The position numbers and the translations under genes were made by a program. Positions 60,306 to 64,000 of a DNA stretch of 64,000 nt are shown here, piece after piece; position 1 is the first letter of the stretch; every line of letters begins with the position of its first letter. Where the stretch lies: the NCBI GenBank assembly GCA_026391435.1, contig JAPLEJ010000008.1:96033-160032 (forward strand), read 5' to 3'. Origin of the DNA: Bacteroidota bacterium. Its GTDB lineage: Bacteria > Bacteroidota > Bacteroidia > Chitinophagales > Chitinophagaceae. Under the pieces are notes generated by a model, which was not told the origin of the DNA, ran no database searches, and worked only from the letters and a program-made list of their open reading frames with translations.

Positions 60306-61343
60306 ATGGAGCAATTGTTACAACAAATAGAGGCTATAAAAAAGGAAATCGCATTGGCGGTGGGCACAACGCATGCGGAGGTAGAAGCCTATCGAATTAA
60401 ATACTTGGGAACCAAAGGCTTGGTGAAACAAATAATGGGCGAAATGAAAAGTGTGCCCAATGATCAAAAAAAAGAATTTGGGCAGATATTAAATGCGTTT
60501 AAAATAGCGGTCGAGGAAAAATTAGAAATATTATTAGCAGGCTTAGGAGATGCAGATGAAAACAATGCGAACATCGATATGAGTTTGCCTGGCGATGCCA
60601 TCCCCATTGGAACGCGACATCCATTGAATTTAGTACGCAATCAAATGGTTTCTATATTTAAGCGATTGGGATTTGCAGTTGCTGAAGGACCAGAAATTGA
60701 AGATGACTGGCATAATTTTGGTGCCATGAATTTACCTGCCGATCATCCGGCGCGAGATATGCAAGATACTTTTTATGTAAAGCAAGGCACGGAAGACAAC
60801 GCAGCATGGTTGTTGCGAACTCATACAAGTAGTGTGCAAGCGCGTGTGATGGAAACACAAAAACCTCCTATTCGCGTTATATGTCCAGGACGCGTATATC
60901 GCAATGAAACTATTTCTGCGCGTGCGCATTGTTTTTTTCATCAAGTTGAAGGATTGTACATTGATGAAAATGTAAGCTTTGCAGATTTAAAACAAACCCT
61001 CTATTTTTTCGTACAAGAAATGTTTGGCAAGGATGTGAAAGTAAGATTCCGTCCAAGTTATTTTCCATTCACTGAACCTAGTGCCGAAATGGACATCAGT
61101 TGTCAAATATGTAGTGGTAAAGGTTGTAATATTTGTAAGCACACTGGATGGGTTGAAATTTTAGGAAGCGGCATGGTGCATCCGAATGTGTTAAAAAACT
61201 TTGATATCGATCCTGAAAAGTATACCGGCTTTGCCTTTGGTATGGGTGTAGAGCGTATTGCACAATTAAAATACCAGGTAAACGATTTGCGTTTATACTC
61301 ACAAAACGACTTGCGCTTTTTGCAACAGTTTAAGAGCGTCTAG
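60306..61343 (+). CDS. pheS: Phenylalanyl-tRNA synthetase alpha subunit
   Basis: 345 residues from ATG 60306; the upstream 20 residues of the open frame would be read from promoter DNA. N-terminal coiled coil (MEQLLQQIEAIKKEI) binds tRNA. Class II core motifs: ADHPARDMQDTFYVKQ, LLRTHTSSVQARVM, VYRNETISARAHCFFHQVEGLYID, VRFRPSYFPFTEPSAEMDI and GFAFGMGVERIAQLKYQVNDLR. Two CxxC pairs (CQICSGKGCNICKHTGW) form the zinc-like knuckle found in many bacterial PheS. It pairs with PheT, which is not in the window. recO follows after nine bases. Confidence 0.96.
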   Translation: MEQLLQQIEAIKKEIALAVGTTHAEVEAYRIKYLGTKGLVKQIMGEMKSVPNDQKKEFGQILNAFKIAVEEKLEILLAGLGDADENNANIDMSLPGDAIPIGTRHPLNLVRNQMVSIFKRLGFAVAEGPEIEDDWHNFGAMNLPADHPARDMQDTFYVKQGTEDNAAWLLRTHTSSVQARVMETQKPPIRVICPGRVYRNETISARAHCFFHQVEGLYIDENVSFADLKQTLYFFVQEMFGKDVKVRFRPSYFPFTEPSAEMDISCQICSGKGCNICKHTGWVEILGSGMVHPNVLKNFDIDPEKYTGFAFGMGVERIAQLKYQVNDLRLYSQNDLRFLQQFKSV

Positions 61344-61352
61344 AAAATTAAT

Positions 61353-62087
61353 ATGTTACACAACACTAGGGGTATTGTACTTCGCGTCACAAAATATGGA
61401 GACACTAGTGTGATCATATCAGCTTATACCGAACTTTTTGGTTTACAACAATACATCGTCAAAGGCGTAAGGGTAACTAGTAAAAAAGGGGCGAACAAAG
61501 GTGTATTTTATCAACCCGCTGCTATTTTACAAATGGAAGTGTATCATGCACCCATGAAGTCATTACAAATGTTGAAGGAAGTAAGTTGGGATTATGTATA
61601 TCAAAATGTATATTCTGATGTACTGCGTAATGCGGTGGCTTTGTATATAGTAGAAGTGTTGCAACAAACCATGCAACCCGAACCACATCCTGAATTATTT
61701 TATTTAATTGATGATACTTTTAAACAACTTGATAAAGGAGGACCGGGCTTAGTAAGTAATCTTCCCATTTATTTTTTGATTCATTTAAGTCAAACAATGG
61801 GTTTTGGATTACAAGGAAAGTATAGTCCAGACACCCCGATACTCGATATCAAGGAAGGAGAGTTTGTCGCAAAGCCACCTGCCCATCCTTATTTTTTAGA
61901 AGCGCAAACAGCACAAGTGGCTTCTTCTTTTTTGCAAGTGCAGTTTTATAATGATTTAGAAACAATATCATTAAGCGGTGGACAGCGAAAAAAAATATTG
62001 GAACTTTTTCAACTATCCTTGAGCTGGCATTATAAAAAATTCAGTGATATTAAATCACTTCCTATACTGCAATCCATCTTACATTAG
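61353..62087 (+). CDS. recO: DNA repair protein RecO
   Basis: 244 residues. An N-terminal OB-fold (GIVLRVTKYGDTSVIISAYTELFGLQQYIVKGVR) is followed by a helical domain; there are no zinc cysteines, as in many RecO proteins. RecO with RecR loads RecA onto SSB-coated DNA in the RecF pathway. It is co-transcribed with pheS and its last four bases overlap the 3' end of the GH20 gene on the opposite strand. Confidence 0.94.
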   Translation: MLHNTRGIVLRVTKYGDTSVIISAYTELFGLQQYIVKGVRVTSKKGANKGVFYQPAAILQMEVYHAPMKSLQMLKEVSWDYVYQNVYSDVLRNAVALYIVEVLQQTMQPEPHPELFYLIDDTFKQLDKGGPGLVSNLPIYFLIHLSQTMGFGLQGKYSPDTPILDIKEGEFVAKPPAHPYFLEAQTAQVASSFLQVQFYNDLETISLSGGQRKKILELFQLSLSWHYKKFSDIKSLPILQSILH

Positions 62088-64000
62088 TTCACCATTATTT
62101 CATCCGTGAATAAAAATTGTCGTCTTGAATTATCTGCTTGAACGCGAATAAACCTAGCCGATATATTGGATAATTGGGATTCGAAAGTTTTAAATGATAA
62201 TTTTTTATCGGTGTCGGGGATATTATTTTCCACTTTAATTGGATTGGTAAAATTGATGCCATCGTTTGAAAAAGAATAGGAAACCGATTTAGGCATGTAT
62301 ACACCAGCACCTACATATTGCATAAAGCGAAGTCCAATTTTATTAACAGGGGTCACATTTTCCATATCTACAACCACGTCAAAATCTATTAAATAACCAA
62401 GCCATTGCTTATCTGAGTAAGTAATACTTCCTATAATACCATTGGTAAGGGTAGATTCAGTTTGAGCAGGATAACTTTTATCCCAAAGTGTATTGAACTT
62501 TACTTTTTTACCAATCGCTTTATGATAATTAGAATAATAAATAGTAGGATCATGCACCACTCCATCATTGGTGATCACCGACGCTTTAATGGTGACTTCA
62601 CCTCCTACATAAAAGGGTTGGTCATATTTTATGGAATTGATATTAGGTGTGGATCCGTCTAATGTGTATCTAATATTTGCATTAAAAATTTCAGAGCTAA
62701 AACTAATTTTATTTTTTTGTTCCTTCATGTCAGGATTAGAAAATACTTCCACAATCGTAGAGGGATGATAGTAGTTGATATTAAGTTTTTGTAATAATAA
62801 ATAATGACTTTGTAATCTATTTGTAAAATCGGCAAAGTTTTTATTTTCATTGGCGGTCCATCCTACTTCACTTAATGCAATTGCTCTAGGGAAGGACATG
62901 TATTCAAGATGATAAGTGGTTGGAATATATTCGGTCCATAATTGCCCCTGTACTCCTTTTATAAACTTTTGTTTGTCTTTGGGTAACACCGCTGGCACAG
63001 GATTGTAATTGTATACGCGTTTCATAGGTAAGTAACCACCAATGGCTTCGGGTTGCGTAGATGGCACATTTTGATAAGCATCAAAATAAGTTTCACCACC
63101 TGGTGTCATAATCACATCGTGGTTTTCCATAGCAGCTTGAATACCTCCTTGTTCCCCTCTCCAACTCATCACCGTTGCATTCGGACTTAATCCTCCTTCC
63201 AAAATTTCATCCCATCCTAATAAATTTCTATTGTTTTTATTTAAAAACTTTTCTACTCTTTTTACAAGATAACTTTGCAACTCCTCCTCATTTTTTAAGG
63301 AATTGACTTTCATTCTTAATTGACATTTAGGGCATTTTTTCCAAGCGCCTTTACCTGCTTCATCACCACCTATATGAATGTATTTAGAAGGGAAAATAGC
63401 CATCACTTCGGTTAATACTTTTTCAATAAACACAAAGCTCGCCTCATTGCCAGCACAAAATACATCATTGACATAGGGTTTACCCGAGCAGGAAAGTTCG
63501 GGATAGGCGGCTAATACTTCTTCTGAATGACCCGGCATTTCAATTTCAGGAATCACGGTAATACCTCTAGCACCTGCATAAGCCACAATATCCTTTGCTT
63601 GTTCTTGTGTGTAATAACCACCATAGGCATTGGGATCCCCTTCGGATAAATATTTACGATTACTATTCCACCAACTTTTCCAATCATTATGCGTTCTAAA
63701 GGCACTCATCGAAGTTAACTTAGGGTAGCTATTAATTTGTAATCTCCAACCTGGCCCATCTGTTAAATGCCAATGAAAAGTATTGAATTTATATAAAGCC
63801 ATGATGTCCAAATACTTTTTAATAAATGAAACAGGATAAAAATTTCTTGATACATCTATATGCATACCACGGTATTCAAATCTTGGACTATCAATAATAG
63901 TACCACAAGGAATTTGTTGTGCATTGCTTTGAAGTAATTGAATTTGCACTAAAGTATTGGTAGCCAATAAAGCAGCTTGTATATTTTTAGCAGTAATCGA
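62084..64000 (-). CDS. GH20 beta-N-acetylhexosaminidase, N-terminal end outside the window
   Basis: The frame is open to the right edge of the window, so the start and part of the N-terminal domain are missing; a TTG at 63967 is not the start. The visible 638 residues contain the GH20 barrel: YRGMHIDVSRNFYP, FHWHLTDGPGWRL, PEIEMPGHSEEVLAAYPEL, the catalytic Asp-Glu pair in YIHIGGDEAGKGAWKKC, NLLGWDEILEGG and VQGQLWTEYI. A C-terminal chitobiase-like immunoglobulin domain and an F5/8-type beta-sandwich (about the last 150 residues) follow. It removes terminal GlcNAc/GalNAc from glycans and would supply GlcNAc for NagA-type catabolism. Confidence 0.94.
   Translation of the reverse strand, partial: SITAKNIQAALLATNTLVQIQLLQSNAQQIPCGTIIDSPRFEYRGMHIDVSRNFYPVSFIKKYLDIMALYKFNTFHWHLTDGPGWRLQINSYPKLTSMSAFRTHNDWKSWWNSNRKYLSEGDPNAYGGYYTQEQAKDIVAYAGARGITVIPEIEMPGHSEEVLAAYPELSCSGKPYVNDVFCAGNEASFVFIEKVLTEVMAIFPSKYIHIGGDEAGKGAWKKCPKCQLRMKVNSLKNEEELQSYLVKRVEKFLNKNNRNLLGWDEILEGGLSPNATVMSWRGEQGGIQAAMENHDVIMTPGGETYFDAYQNVPSTQPEAIGGYLPMKRVYNYNPVPAVLPKDKQKFIKGVQGQLWTEYIPTTYHLEYMSFPRAIALSEVGWTANENKNFADFTNRLQSHYLLLQKLNINYYHPSTIVEVFSNPDMKEQKNKISFSSEIFNANIRYTLDGSTPNINSIKYDQPFYVGGEVTIKASVITNDGVVHDPTIYYSNYHKAIGKKVKFNTLWDKSYPAQTESTLTNGIIGSITYSDKQWLGYLIDFDVVVDMENVTPVNKIGLRFMQYVGAGVYMPKSVSYSFSNDGINFTNPIKVENNIPDTDKKLSFKTFESQLSNISARFIRVQADNSRRQFLFTDEIMVN

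Noticed and set aside
1..64000. CRISPR arrays, insertion sequences, prophage or defence islands
   Set aside because: No regularly spaced repeats, transposase, integrase, phage or nuclease-defence genes are visible; base composition and gene density look uniform.

Overview
The window is ordinary-looking chromosome of a Bacteroidota bacterium, most likely a free-living member of the Chitinophagaceae or a close relative. The evidence is the AT-rich base composition, the many copies of the Bacteroidota -7 promoter element TAnnTTTG in front of genes, the near absence of Shine-Dalgarno sites, families largely confined to the phylum (DUF4290, DUF5690, GH3-like proteins, TlpA-like proteins with a long N-terminal domain, a second LpxD-like protein) and an LPS-type outer membrane (lpxD, lptB, kdsB). 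I see no rRNA, tRNA, insertion sequence, prophage or CRISPR array.

Layout. 1-8.4 kb: one plus-strand operon for carbohydrate catabolism: a cut-off cupin-like gene, a secreted SGNH/dehydrogenase/HEAT/cytochrome c protein, a ThuA-domain protein, two TIM-barrel sugar isomerase-like proteins, a Gfo/Idh/MocA oxidoreductase and a secreted DUF1080 (3-keto-disaccharide hydrolase) protein. Together they look like a 3-keto-glycoside pathway. 8.6-16.6 kb: recA, an acyltransferase, mgsA, an M28 peptidase, uvrB and the nicotinamide riboside salvage pair pnuC-nadR kinase. 16.6-20.1 kb: a minus-strand operon, GH3-like enzyme, LysE exporter, small secreted protein and mtgA. 20.1-24.4 kb: inositol monophosphatase and thiL, then the minus-strand recX, nitrilase and nagA. 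24.5-29.7 kb: dnaN, a sterol-desaturase-type hydroxylase, kdsB next to a KdnB-like Kdo 8-oxidase, and a dicarboxylate symporter. 29.7-36.6 kb: minus-strand nfu, pcrA/uvrD, an OmpA-type lipoprotein, an acyltransferase, mnmH and a glycosyltransferase. 36.7-45 kb: DUF5690 transporter, msrB, adk, fabG, a second GH3 paralogue, lptB, metF and a thioredoxin-like protein. 45.1-49.2 kb: rlmD, an active rhomboid protease, a rhomboid-like protein without catalytic residues and an EEP-family phosphatase/nuclease. 49.3-54 kb: cysS, a divergent MerC/SCO1 pair with a palindrome between them, an extended SDR and lpxD. 53.9-54.3 kb: the only long gene-free stretch, AT-rich, with three identical 13-mers, a DnaA-box match and what looks like a complete small RNA unit (promoter, hairpin, strong terminator). 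54.3-64 kb: rRNA pseudouridine synthase, lysS, M20 amidohydrolase, SDR, gmk, DUF4290 protein with an RGG/Asn-rich tail, pheS, recO and a cut-off GH20 hexosaminidase.

Most genes are housekeeping and I found no defence system or mobile island. The parts most worth a second look are the candidate small RNA at 54242-54320, the repeated placement of -7 promoter boxes a few bases from start codons (implying leaderless mRNAs), the putative 3-keto-glycoside operon, the kdsB-kdnB pair, the MerC/SCO1 palindrome and the active/inactive rhomboid tandem. All functional statements rest on reading the sequences by eye; no database search was run.
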